Source: Microvelia longipes
Lineage: Eukaryota; Arthropoda; Insecta; Hemiptera; Veliidae
Length of the DNA stretch: 64,000 nucleotides
Direction of reading: 5' to 3'
NCBI GenBank assembly: GCA_018340805.1
Contig: JACMZG010001908.1
Location: 49,638,865 to 49,702,864, forward strand
Each line of letters starts with the position of its first letter. The first letter of the stretch is position 1. The position numbers and the translations under genes were made by a program. Below are positions 31,966-43,215 of the stretch, piece by piece. The notes beneath the pieces were generated by a model. It saw only the letters and a program-made list of their open reading frames with translations. It ran no database searches and was not told where the DNA came from.

Positions 31966-32589
31966 GGAAAATCAGTATAGTAATGGAAAGTATAATTTAT
32001 AGAGGTATAATAGCTTCTATCAGGTCTGTCGTCTGAACATCGCGTCAGAACTGGGTCGAATCATTAATCATTAAATAATAGCGAAAACCATTAAAAGCAC
32101 CTGCTTGATAACTCAATTTAATTTGGGAGAACACCTGAGCATATGTTATTTGGCTAATGAACTTATTAAAAAGGTCGAGTAAAGTTTTTTTGGGTGTAAT
32201 CTATTTTTTTGGTTTAATCTATAGGTAGCGGTTTGTTAGAGTTAATGATACCTTAAAATTAAATTAAGGAAATGGGAAAAAAGTTTGTCCTTAATGGTTG
32301 CAAAAAAAGATTCATTCATGTTGAAAAAAAAATATATAAAAAAATATTTCTCATGGTTTAGATATTTGAAAAAAACTAGAGAGAGCTAATAAAACAAATT
32401 GGAACTAATGCTGATAAGTATAACAAAGTTAACACATTTTTTGTTCTTAAATAAGACTATTTGTGCATTAAATTTATGTAATATGTAATTTAGGTAGCTC
32501 TCCTCGTAACATTTGTCCGGGTTTAATGAATTTACAATTTTTTTGTAATCAATAATGACGGTTAATAAATTCCTAAAAAAATATTTTCA
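31966..32589. other. AT-rich, no gene seen
   Basis: Nothing recognised. Confidence 0.5.
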
Positions 32590-32860
32590 GGAAGCCACAA
32601 TCCATACCTACAGACTGATGCTTTTACACACTCAGGGGGGTAAGATGATTTTCCAAGTTTCAAATCTTTCCCACAAATATCTGGAGCTATGATAATATCA
32701 TTCACACACTCTTACACATGCAGACAGACTTAGACTTTAAACCCCTCATGAGGTCTTAAAACATCTAAATCAGTTAATTCGGACAAAATTTCGGTTTTGA
32801 AATTTTAGTGAAAGGTAAAAGTAGGACTTTTCCTATATAACTCCGGGAGTAGGGAAGGAG
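32590..32860 (-). repeat. Family A, fragment (start region)
   Basis: tggagctatgataatatcat, (AC)n, cagacagac, then aatttcggttttgaaattt and cttttcctatata, the order expected for family A on the minus strand. Rather diverged. Confidence 0.6.
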
Positions 32861-32949
32861 AGCACGTTACAAAGATTCAAAGGCTCAAAGAATGTCAAAG
32901 CAGTCCAAAGAAAAGGTTACTAAATTGATTTTTACAAGATAAGAAAAAA

Positions 32950-33660
32950 ATTATGTACGGGGTACCACGGAACTTTTCCTTATTACATCGGATTCGCTAC
33001 GCTCATCCTCCCTGCTTCTGACTCGTTTCGCTTGTCCTCAGATTATACGATTTGCCAAATTTAAATTGTAGCATATCTTCGGACTCGCTTCGCTCGTCCT
33101 TAGATAGTAAGTACATCCGTTTCATTCTCAGTGGCCACCAATACAGCACTGAACACGCTCAATGCTAATTAATTGTTATATCCCAACAAAAATCATAGAT
33201 ATAATAGTCGTATTTAAACGAAACTTAGTGCTCTTATTTATTAGGTAATAATATACACTTTTCTAAATTTCAACTCAATTGGACCATGTCCCAACTTTTT
33301 ACAATTTTTAAAAAACGTACACAAGTCAATAAATAAAAATTAAACTAATTCTAATAATGAGATGATAGTTAGCACATATGTTAGTCTTATACATAGTCAC
33401 ATGCGTGCCAAATCTCAATCTGATCGCATTATTTTTTCGCGTTTTATAATTTCTCGAAATTTTTACTGAGTCATTATTCCGGGTTAATGACGTCATAAAA
33501 AATGTCCGAATGGCACAACTACAGCGGTAGCATGATTTTTGTACAAAATTTCATCTCTGTAGCATAAATACACTGGGAGCTTCGATGATAACACACACAC
33601 GCACACTCATTCACACACTGACGAACACACACACACAGACAGACAACTTTTTTTAAAATT
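32950..33660 (-). repeat. Family A, copy 5 (nearly full length)
   Basis: From cggggtaccacggaactttt to the (AC)n/cagacagacaac block. Inverse 5S-like segment at 33120-33165; core with TGACGTCA (33488-33495) and tgagtcat (33465-33472). The 88-codon minus frame (33519-33785) reads through (GT)n and is not a gene. Confidence 0.8.
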
Positions 33661-33662
33661 AT

Positions 33663-33780
33663 TGGAGTACGGGATACGACAGAACTTTTCCTTGACATAC
33701 TAGATCCTCTACGTTTATCCTTACTCACAACGCTCAACCTCACTCGCTCCTCTCGCCTTAAAAACATTGAGTTCCCAAAA
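33663..33780 (-). repeat. Family A, tail fragment
   Basis: tacgggatacgacagaactttt...cgctcaacctcactcgctcc repeats the tail at 32950-33050, head-to-tail with the preceding copy. Confidence 0.65.
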
Positions 33781-34269
33781 TTCATATTGCTGTACGTCTA
33801 AAAGAATCTATCCTTAAAAAATTTGGAAGGGGGAAGGCTTAGCCCTTTATGATTAATTTTATTGAATTTAAGAAGAAAATACTGTGTTTTTGAGCTTTAT
33901 AAGTCCGCCGCCCTCATATTTAGAGAAAAGTAAGTACCCAGTAATTTTCCTTTAACTTTTAATAATAAATGTAAAAAGCAAATTTTACATTTTAAATGTA
34001 CATTTTATAAATTATTCTTTGAAATTAAACTAATATTTTTTTGATGTTCTATTATTTTTACAGAAATAGAATAATCTGTATCCGTATGAATTATTGAAAA
34101 AAAATTAGATGAAAATGTCTAAGAAAATGCTTTTCTACTAAGTTCATATTCTTTGAAGTTCACATAATTCTCTATAATTTTATAATATTAATTTCTTACA
34201 TTGCATTATGACATCTTAATTTCTTCTGCGAACCACTTCTAAATTTTCTTAGCCACTTACAGCGGTCTT
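33781..34269. other. AT-rich, no gene seen
   Basis: Nothing recognised. Confidence 0.5.
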
Positions 34270-34905
34270 TCAGACTACTTAAAACCTCCTCATCGACCAC
34301 CAGTGGTATTAGGACTACTTGAAACCTCCTTATCGAGCACCAGTATTGCATGGTTTATTAGAAACCTTTTCGACCATAGAGATACATACTAGAGGCGGCA
34401 TAGCCTATCTCAATACATTGAGAGGCCTGAAATATCTTTTTGGAACTCTCAGGGGCTCTGTGAAACCTCATTAAAACCACATTTAAGAGTGGGTTAAGGT
34501 TATAATAAATCAATTGATTATGGCTTCCCGCACATTTTTTTAGTTTTGATTTGTATTTTTAACATTCTACTATACAAGTTTCAGTAACTTTGTTCTGATT
34601 ATTTGATTATATTTATAAGCAAAGGAGATCAGGTTACTTTGTTTCAAAATTTAATCTATAGGGCCTCTCTAGTAATATATTTCTATGTCCTCAACGACCA
34701 CCAGTGGTATTCGGACTATTTAAAAAACCTCCTTATCGAGTACCAGTATTGCATGGTTTATTAAAAACCTCCTCAACGACCACCAGTGTTATTCGGACTA
34801 ATTAAAACCTCCTTATCGAGCACCAGTATGGCATGGTTTATTAGATACCTCATCTAATGGTATTCGGACCTCTTGAAACCTCCTTATCCAGCACCAGTGG
34901 TCCTT
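34270..34905 (+). repeat. Tandem array, about 80-bp unit, split by an insertion
   Basis: Unit: cgaccaccagtggtattcgg, acta-ttaaaacctccttatcg, agcaccagtattgcatggttt. Copies at 34292-34375 and 34693-34905; 34379-34690 is an insertion. Confidence 0.85.
34379..34690 (+). mobile_element. Family C, copy 2: element with terminal inverted repeats
   Basis: Left end catagagatacatactagag and right end (reverse complement of 34668-34690) catagaaatatattactagag agree at most positions, about 22 bp. It interrupts an 80-bp array, so the ends are well defined. No transposase frame: a non-autonomous DNA transposon candidate of about 310 bp. No certain target duplication. Confidence 0.6.
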
Positions 34906-35654
34906 ATATAGTACACATTATGTTTCTAAACATAATGGAACGAATTGCACCAAAAAACATAAATTTAAATATTTACACTCAAACGTTTGGTAAGAATTAA
35001 TAACAGAAAATATGACATTATGCTAATTTATTTAGAATAGCCACGATATAAGGTAATCAATATATTTATTATTTGTATTTGCCAAATAAATCTTTCAATA
35101 AATTTAAATAAAAAAAGACACCGTTCCTTAAAAAGGATAAATGAAAAAGAAGTCTTTCGTATTATTTCAAAGCGACAAAAAACTAAAATTAATGCTCACT
35201 ATATATATTCCAATTACTAAACAAAAAGCAACATATTTTTCACATGAAATACCTCGCTAAAATAACTAAAAAGAAAAATGAGGACAAATAAAAAGGACTT
35301 TGGGAAAAATATGATAAAACATGGTTATTGTATTTAAAAGAAAAAGAGTGTAATTCATTTAATCCAGTTTTGAAAGCGGCTGCAAAAATTAAAGCTCCAC
35401 AGAAAAAGCAAAATAAATAAAATGAAAAACAGCATTTTGATACCATATATCATTTTGTTTTTGTTAACTTTATTAATATAGAAGGTTTTTGGGAAAACTG
35501 TTTTTTAGTATCATGATATATGGAATATATACACTTCAGCGAAAGAAAATTAATAAATAGGAAAATGTTTAAAGTAATATATATAGGAGAATATTATTTA
35601 CGACTGAGTTTAAATAAAAATATAATAAAATTATTATAAATTAAACATAAAAAA
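34906..35654. other. AT-rich, no gene seen
   Basis: The 68-codon minus frame (35240-35446) is Phe-rich and hydrophobic because of poly-A on the plus strand; unsupported. Confidence 0.45.
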
Positions 35655-36280
35655 TTGGATTCGCTACGCTCATCCTCCCTGCTTCGCTCCCCCTCAGAAT
35701 ATAAAATTCGCCGAATTTATATTGTAGCATGTCCTCGGACTCGCTTTGCTCGTCCTTAGATAGTAAATGCATCCGTTTCATTCGCAGCGGTCACCCATAC
35801 AGCTCTGACCATCCTCAATGCTAATTAATTATTATAATCCAATAAAAATTATGGATATAATAGTTGTATTGAAACGAATCAGTAAACTTATTTTTTAAGT
35901 TAAGGTATACAATTGTACCAAATTTAAACACAATCGGATCATTTTCTGATTTTTACAATGTTTTAAAAAACGTACTTAAGTCATTCGATTAGCATTGAAC
36001 TAATGCTGATCCTAGAAATATGAAACTTGCTGATATGAAACTTGGCACATATGATAGTCTTATACATATCGTGCCAAATTTCAATCCGATCGCATCATTT
36101 TTCGTGTTTTATAATTTTTCGAAAATTTCGATGAGTTAGTATTGCAGGCTAATGACGCCATAAAAAATATTTTCTGAATAGCACAACTACAACGGTAGGC
36201 TGATTTTTGTACGAAGTTCTAACTCTCTAACATGAATACACTAGGAGCTACGATGATAACAGACGTACACACATATGGAA
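35655..36280 (-). repeat. Family A, copy 7, first part
   Basis: Tail with ggattcgctacgctcatcc and ggactcgctttgctcgtcc, inverse 5S-like segment at 35775-35822 (minus strand: ggtcagagctgtatgggtga then ccgctgcgaat), core with taatgacgccata, and gggagct-like acgatgataacagac. It continues at 37048 after an insertion. Confidence 0.8.
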
Positions 36281-36564
36281 CATAGTGTGTGGAACATGCT
36301 AAAATATACGGCCCATCAATAGGGATACTATTGAAGGGAAACAGAAAAAAAAGAAAAACACATAGAAATAAAAATAATAGAATCGTGATTGATAGAATTA
36401 AAAATAATTATAAAAATATTTTGGATTTTGTTTTATGATCAGGTATCTCTTTTTAAATTGTATTTTATCTGTAATTTATTATTTATAAGAATATATATGT
36501 ATGTACATGTGTGATATATATGTATGTATAATGTATGTGTGTATGTATGTGTATGTAATAATAA

Positions 36565-36595
<31 letters not shown>

Positions 36596-37047
36596 ATATA
36601 TATATTATATTATTGTAATATTATATATATATAATATTAATTTATATTATATATTATAATATATATATATATAAAATTATGTAGTATATTGTAGTGATGT
36701 GTATGTGTGTGTGTATATGTATATGTAAATAATGTTATGTTATGTATATGTATGTGTGTAATACTGTGTATGTGTATATATAGTAGTGTGTATGTATATA
36801 TAGGTGTACGTATGTATATGGTATGTGTGTATATGTGTGTATGCGTATATTAGTTATATATTTTATTAGATATAAAGGCAGACTATAGACTGTTCACCAC
36901 AGCACAAGGCTAATGCCTTAATTGGTGAATAATCAAATGTTATGACATAAAAGACCAAAATTTGATTTTGTATTGATAATCTGTTTTAATTTGTTTTTAT
37001 CTGAAAAAAAAGGATATATTATTTAAAAAAAAAAAAAAAAAAAAAAA
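36281..37047 (+). mobile_element. Retroposed insertion with poly(A) tail, splitting family A
   Basis: Lies between two consecutive halves of one family A copy and ends in 23 A residues (37025-37047). A short acata is found at both junctions (36271-36275 and 37047-37051). Inside are a TATG/TGTA-rich microsatellite (36495-36850) and a 3' segment 'caccacagcacaaggctaatgcc' (36895-36917). No frame. Confidence 0.6.
36495..36870. repeat. TATG/TGTG/TA microsatellite block
   Basis: Mixed tatgtatgtg, (TA)n (36563-36673) and tgtgtatatg repeats. Confidence 0.9.
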
Positions 37048-37200
37048 CATACAGACAGAACAGACAACGTTAAAAAACCACTCAGGAGTCCTTTAACACC
37101 TGAGACGAATAATTCCGGTTCATCCGGTTTCGGATTTTGTTTGCAAACACAATACTTTTCCTATATACCACGGTATAAATGGTAAAATTAAAAAAAAATA
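37048..37200 (-). repeat. Family A, copy 7, second part
   Basis: cagacagaacagacaac, cactcaggagtcctttaa, ataattccggttcatccgg, tgtttgcaaacacaatactt, ttcctatataccacggtata: the most complete start region of the family in the window. Confidence 0.8.
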
Positions 37201-37249
37201 ATAATTAAATAATATAATTTACAAATAATAATAATTATTTATATATTTT

Positions 37250-37690
37250 TTAATATGATAAATAGTGTATTATATCATACTAGATTTTGATGTTGTTTTC
37301 TTGTCGGTCTGTATGGTGTGTATGTTTGCTATAATAGTAGACCAATGGTATTTATACTAGAGGTCTAATACTTGTCACAAAAATCGATCATTTGGTTTGG
37401 TCTCATTCATAAGAGACAACATATATGCCAAGTTTTATATCGTTATCAGCATAAGTTTAATGTTTATCAAATGACTTGTATACGCTTTTTGAAAAATTGA
37501 AAATAATCCGATCGAGTGAACTTTGGTACAAGTGTATCTTTTGACGTAATAAATAGATACACTACGTAAGTTTCGTTTCAGTGTGACAAGTAATTCTACG
37601 GTTTTTCTAGGATCATATAAGTTAAGCAGCATCGAGCTTTGTCAGTGCATGGATGGGTAACAGCTGGGAAGAAAACAAAGGTATTTACTG
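37250..37690 (+). repeat. Family A, copy 9 (with 5S-like segment)
   Basis: Carries the (GT)n module, then atgccaagttttatatcg, gcataagtttaatg, caaatgacttgtatacg and tttcgtttcagtg in family order, ending in the clearest 5S-like segment, gttaagcagcatcgagcttt then gtcagtgcatggatgggta and cagctgggaa (37621-37670). The usual GCGAAGC tail is missing; a SINE follows directly. Confidence 0.75.
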
Positions 37691-37880
37691 TGTAAGGACT
37701 GTCTACCCAGGCAGGCGCACGTAGTAACCATTACAGCACCCGGACTCTCTACAGTCCGGGTTCGATCCTGGTCGGGACCATACTAGGATTTTTATGCGAG
37801 GGATAGAAATCCTTTCACGTGCCGTGCTTCAAATGGGACTTTAAGCCGGTGGTTCCGAGCCTGTGCGATGTCAAATACTC
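37690..37880 (+). mobile_element. tRNA-derived SINE S2
   Basis: Head caggcaggcgcacgtagtaa, T-arm-like cggactct..acagtccggg ttcgatcctg with B box GGTTCGATCC (37759-37768), then a 3' part with gggactttaagccggtgg ttccg (37835-37857), which resembles the 'ACGTTAAGCCGTTGGTCCCG' end of known arthropod SINEs. No poly(A) tail visible. Confidence 0.7.
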
Positions 37881-39789
37881 GTAAAAGATCCCTAACCCTA
37901 AATGAACCTGGGTTTAGGCAAAATTTAGAACCCTTACTATAGTAGTTAATATTAAATATATATGTTTCTGCCTTGTAGTTTTGAGAGCAGGAAAGTCTCG
38001 TCTGGTAGTGGGGCACGTGTTTTTCTAGTTAAAGTTATAGAATCTTAGAGTAAAATCACGGCTCTTCTGTAGATTAGACGTAAAATGCCTGCACTAGAAC
38101 TCATAAGGTAGAACACTATCTTCTATCTAAGGGAGCTAGCAAAAAGGGCCCAACAAAGCGGCCTATTGCTAGGTGGTCTATCACCTCTCCCTAATTACTA
38201 TCACTGTCACTACTGTCTACTATGCACTGAAGACGTGCTGCAGAACATTTGGTGATTTTTATATGTATAGTATTCTAATATTTGGTAATACATTATTAAA
38301 CCAACAAATGTGGCAACATTAAATCAATTTTTATCAAATAGCATATATTTTTTTAAATTCTTTTAAATTGACGAGAAGTAAATTAATTGAGTTAAAATCT
38401 GACTGTACAACAAATATATCAAATTTGACCTTGTGGGAAAACGGTGAGTACTATATACAAGTACTCACTATCACCTCCTCTCTGGACTAATACTTAATAT
38501 AAAACAAACCGCATAAATCATAATCTGTCTAAAAATATTTTACAAAATTTTCGACGTTTGAGCCATTCGACATAAATTATTCACACCGGACGGAATTTTC
38601 TTGTGTAAAATATTTTCCATCTCTGGTAAGGTTATTGTGAGAAGTCACACCTGTAAGGCCATACATGGCAAAAAAATTATATAGCAAAAGTAATATATTT
38701 TGTTTGAATGTTTTGTAATCAAAGGATAAATATATACAGCAATTTTTGTCAATTAGAATAATAAGTCGGAGCCCTATTCTTGTCCTATTTTATTGCTTTT
38801 TCCTTTTTATTATAAAAGAAAAGGCAAAGTTATTTTAACAAATAATTAACATAACTGTACAAAAGTGATACATCAATTAAATAATACAATAAGTTTAACT
38901 TTAATAATTAAATTTGGTATTAATACAATAAATAAAACATAAGACAGGCAATAAATAAAAAAATACAATAATAGTTAAATTAAAAACGCTACTTAACCGA
39001 AAAATCCTGTTCTCGAAATTTTTAAATAAAATATAAATTCTGGCGCGCATTAATAAAGTAAAATCAATACTTTTAAATTCCAACTTAGCCACTGATATTA
39101 AATCAGATAATACAGCTATTTAATAATATTCATAAAATAAATCATAGCTTATTAGGAAGAAAGTAATAAATTTTGATTAAGTACAACATTCTTATAAATA
39201 AAACTTGCGTTCTCTTTTGTAAAAATAATTTTATTTGGTTTTTAACTACGTGAAAACTTGGTTTGACTTGAATTTATAACTTAATAAGAATTCTATTTGT
39301 TAGAACGAATTTTTATGGTAAAAATGCGTTTTATTGTGAATATATATATCAAAGTGATTGAAATATATTTTTTAAAACCTTTATACTTTTTATCTGTGTG
39401 TTTAAGACTGTTTTACGCGAGAAAATCAGTAGAGACATTAAAAACACGAAATTTAAAAAGGAAAAGACAATTTTTAAACAACTATATCCAAAGCGCATAT
39501 TATAGTTTGAAAGATTACTGATTAAATAAATCCAACAAATTTTGGTCTCTGAATGGTAGCTATGTTATAAATGATTAAAATATATATGTTATATGATGAA
39601 CATAATTGGAGTTCTCTGTCAAAAAATGAAAAGTCTAACTACATAGTTATAGTACGACACATTGCTGAAATCAGTTGACAGCGCGGAAAAATAGTGTTGA
39701 GAAACCAATAAGGTTAACCTATGGTTTAAAATTAAGGGCGTGGTTCAACATTAGGAATAACCTCATTCCAAGACTTTGATATATGTTGT
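37881..39789. other. No gene seen
   Basis: AT-rich. A short cttgtgtaaaatattttcca (38602-38621) resembles the inverse of a phrase near 63605. The 74-codon frame at 39297-39521 and the 65/63-codon minus frames have no recognisable domain. Confidence 0.45.
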
Positions 39790-40000
39790 TAGGCTCTGTC
39801 GGCGCTCTGATGAGTTAGACGTAACGAAATAGAGTGGGACATGACATTATGTCGAGCCATCAATGATGACGAATGTCGAATGATGGAACAGTTCCCAGAT
39901 GTAGCATTGCATTTTGCTTGTTACATTTCCTAGGTGTCTCTCGCACAATTATATTGTGTCAACTATTCATGTTTTGCAAAACTCGGTAGTATCAAATGAC
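39790..40000 (+). mobile_element. Hammerhead/PLE unit, second locus
   Basis: Near-identical to 5236-5445. Begins just upstream of the ribozyme and ends at the shared tagtatcaaatga boundary, so it is a 5'-truncated copy of just over 200 bp with no PLE frame beside it. Confidence 0.8.
39792..39858 (+). ncRNA. Hammerhead ribozyme candidate, second copy
   Basis: Stem I GGCTC (39792-39796)/GAGCC (39854-39858); CTGATGA (39807-39813); stem II GTTA-GACG-TAAC (39814-39825); GAAA (39826-39829); stem III T39830-G39851 (wobble) and A39831-T39850; GTC (39851-39853). The C-to-T change relative to 5276 keeps a G-U pair. Confidence 0.75.
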
Positions 40001-40129
40001 ATACTATATTATTAACATATTGATTATATGTTACGCTGTTTTAGTATAAGTCATACGTAAAAAAGCAGTAAGAAAATTTAAAGTTATTGGCGAAAGTTTA
40101 ACTTAAAAACTAAAAGTTGAAGAGCTATT

Positions 40130-40560
40130 AAATTTTCACAGCTAATTCATTATGTGCTTCACTATCTGACGATATTCCTAACGTCAAAAACCAGTAAAAA
40201 TAATAAAATGTATAGGCCGTTAAAAATTTAACATGAATGGTCAATATTTTTACATTTTTAAAATGGGTTACTGACTGTAGTCTGACAAATAATATTTTTC
40301 GGGCAGCACCACTGAATCCAAAGTCTAAATGTTTGCCATGTTTCAACACTCTTGCATAAACACAGAGGAAGTTGTGCGTGACACTGAGACACAAACGCAC
40401 AGACATACATAAAATCACAAATAAACCCACAAACAAACAGGCATACATAAAATCACAAATAAACACACACACACACAGACAGCATGATACAAACCAATCA
40501 GAACGTCACACATCACATCACACGTCAATCACAATACTTTTCCTTACAATAGTAAATGAA
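40130..40560 (-). repeat. Diverged family A-like copy
   Basis: Modules in family order on the minus strand: aatatttttcgggcagcacc, atgtttcaacactcttgcat, aaacacagaggaagtt, (AC)n with cagacat, and cacaatacttttccttac. Similarity is weak but collinear. The 114-codon minus frame (40128-40472) runs through the (GT)n and is not a supported gene. Confidence 0.4.
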
Positions 40561-41224
40561 GAAGAATAAAAAAATGATTTAAAAGTAAAAAGAAATGCGT
40601 TGGTCACAAAAAGCTTAGAACGCAGGTTGTATTGACCCCATAATAAGATATATTAAAAACGTCAAAAAAATCTATAACAATATTCGAATTATAAACGAAA
40701 ATCTTAATAAAATACAGATTTATTTTCACCTTTTACAATCTATTATATATTTTGGAATTTAATTTTACACAACAAATAATTTTTATTACTTAAATCCATG
40801 TATATACAAGTATAAAATATTTAAATAATAACTAATTTAAATAAGCATCTTTTGATGTTGAGAAGAAAAGATTATAAGTTTTAAATTCCAGTAGTGAAAT
40901 AAAATTTATGAAGATATATAGATGTAGTGATCTCCCCGCAATGCTTCTTTCCATTTAATAATTTGAAAAATTCTATTTTAATTGTCGTGTAGAATGTAGA
41001 AATTAAATATTGGAAAATTATTGTGTTCACCTTAAAAACCCGAAGCCATGGAGTTATAATTATCCATTTCATGCAAACGGTTTCAACCTGCTGCCTGTGT
41101 GTCTGTCACGTATTCCCGCTGCTTATATGATAAGAGAACTGGAACTTGACACGAAGAACAGCTCCAAGAGGCATTATTTGTGAAATCAAAACGTACGAAG
41201 ATTCAGCTATAATAAAAGAGGAAG
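40561..41224. other. AT-rich; possible family A start fragment at 40970-41110
   Basis: attgtgttcaccttaaaaac then ttataattatccatttcatg and gcctgtgtgtctgtc resemble the family A start on the plus strand. Otherwise nothing. Confidence 0.4.
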
Positions 41225-41310
41225 AAGTCTCTCCACAAAAATATGTTTCTTCATAGCAAAGCACTTTCAACCTAACAAGAGGTCATCATCAGTGCTAGCC
41301 GTTGAATAAA
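41225..41310 (-). mobile_element. PLE terminal-repeat arm
   Basis: tctctccacaaaaatatgtt, gcaaagcactttcaacctaa, gaggtcatcatcagtgc: inverse of the arms at 6550-6635 and 63170-63245. Confidence 0.75.
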
Positions 41311-41919
41311 GAAGAGGGGGATAGATGAGTCTTATAGATCAGATATCAAAGATAGACTCCTAAGATATTAAGATGAACTCCAATAACGCTCACCTTAGTT
41401 CTTCAGTTGTTTACTACTACTGCACCCGAAAAAATAACATATGCTACCCGACTGGGAATGGATTTATTTTACCTCGGCTCCTTTTACTGTCTCGCTTCGC
41501 CCGACAGTAAATATAATCGCCATGTTAAAAAAAGACCCTTCTTCAAAGTCTTGAAACATAATATAATATATTAAATTATACATATAATGTATAATTATTT
41601 CAACTGTATAAAATAATTTTTGTATATGAATACCTCTATTAGATAGATAATTCATACATAAATACATTAAACAAAATAAGGTCAGCTCCCTGCTAAAAGG
41701 CTTACGCTTTAAGCTGCAGAGATTTAGCCCTTTGCCTTTAAGCGAATTTTTATTACAAACAATACGCTAATGAAGAGTAAAAAATAATTCATAAGAAACA
41801 ATAATAGAAACAATTTTAATTTCTAATGCCAACAATTTACAATTTTAAGTAAGGGAAATTAACAAAAATTAACAATTTTTCAACTTTGGAGGGAAAATTA
41901 AAAAAAAAATTAAGTCATT
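41311..41919. other. No gene seen
   Basis: Nothing recognised. Confidence 0.5.
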
Positions 41920-42715
41920 AGACTTATATAATTGATGATTGGGTACTACTGAGACTAATGGAGACTAACACAAATTTGGATAAAAAAAAATTATATAATT
42001 AATGATTGGGGACTAAAAGACTAACAAGAATTCGAATAATAAATGTATATATTTGATGATGGGGCACTAATAAGACTAATCGAGAATAACACAAAGTCGA
42101 ATAAAAATTTATATAATTAATGTTATATAAATATGTTAATAATATGTATGTTAATACTATCTTAACATGCTGATCAAAAGTGTCAATGGGCACAACACTC
42201 TATCTTCAACCCTTAGCCTTGTAAGGCCACTTAAACTCACCCCATCAGGGTAATGCTTATGAAAAATGGCTCTCGGTCAAATTCGGATTGAAGATAGAGC
42301 GTTGTGCCCATTGACACTTTTCATCAGCATGTTAAGTTTAGTATCTATGCAAAGTTTCAGCAAATTTGACCGAGAGCCATTTTTCATAAGGATTTTGCGG
42401 GGTCCTTTGAATAAAGAATTTATATAATTGATGATGGGGCACTAATGAGACTAACTCAAATTTGAATAAAAAAATTATATGAGTGACGATGGGGCACTAA
42501 TGAGACTATAAAGACGAACACAAATTCGAAAAAAAAAATTATATAATCGATGATGGGGCACTAATGAAATTTTTTGACTTGAATAAAAAATTTATATAAT
42601 TGACGATGGGGCACTAATGAGTCTATAGAGACGAACCAAATTTGAATAAAAAATTATTTAATTGACGATGGGGCACTAATGAGACTATAGAGACTAACAC
42701 AAATTTGAATAAAAA
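41920..42715 (+). repeat. Tandem array, 52-68-bp unit, about nine copies, interrupted
   Basis: Unit: ttatataattgatgatgggg, cactaatgagactaatagag, actaacacaaatttgaataaaaa. Copies begin near 41925, 41990, 42046, 42110, 42419, 42475, 42539, 42590 and 42651. 42120-42410 is an insertion. Confidence 0.85.
42160..42392. other. Two interlocking inverted repeats inside the array
   Basis: Pair A: cttaacatgctgatcaaaag... at 42163-42212 with its inverse at 42287-42337. Pair B: cttatgaaaaatggctctcg... at 42257-42287 with its inverse at 42362-42391. The order A-B-A'-B' means the two stems would form a pseudoknot-like fold in single-stranded nucleic acid. No frame. Confidence 0.75.
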
Positions 42716-43059
42716 TTTATTTTTATATATGATGTATATGATTGCCTTAAGCAAACGTCAAAAAAATTAAAAATTTCTATGCATTAATAAGGATATATTA
42801 ATCTACGTAACAATATCATTTAAGAGGGTTCGACTCTTAATGCAAAAACATTTATTTTTTGACTAAAAATAGAGCAAAAAGTTCATTTCTAAGTAAAAAA
42901 CCAAACTCTAATTTAAGTTTTTCTGAGACATTTATTTGAGATTTACTTCTCTTATTTTTTGCTTAAAAGTGTGAAACAATAAATGTGCTCCAAGCAAAAG
43001 TACAACTCTATTAAATAAGATTTATTAAGGTAAAAGGTTTAAAATAAGAAGAAGAAAAT
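42716..43059. other. AT-rich, no gene seen
   Basis: Nothing recognised. Confidence 0.5.
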
Positions 43060-43215
43060 CTTAACGTTAAGAAAAAACGAAAGAGCAGAAGAAGTGTTCT
43101 AATAGCTGGAGGATAGTGAGCAAGACATTCATTCAGAGAACGGTCTTCTTCAGAAGAGATTAGATACGCTATCAATCCTTAGAACAAGAAGTTTCTTCGC
43201 TCTTTTATCTTAGCA
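43060..43215. mobile_element. Foldback with PLE-like centre
   Basis: cgaaagagcagaagaagtgt tctaa (43078-43102) mirrors ttagaacaagaagtttcttcgctctttt (43179-43206). The minus strand reads CTGAAGA (about 43153-43147), then AGACCG...GAATGTC, a decayed version of the PLE-type core. Confidence 0.5.

Noticed and set aside
33519..33785. 88-codon minus frame with a Cys/Val-rich middle
   Set aside because: Reads through (GT)n and the tail of family A, a non-coding repeat.
37621..37672. 5S rRNA gene
   Set aside because: Only the 3' half is present and it is embedded in a repeat.
40128..40472. 114-codon minus frame with hydrophobic N-terminus
   Set aside because: Start region is the (AC)n/(CAGA)n part of a family A-like repeat; no homologue recognised.
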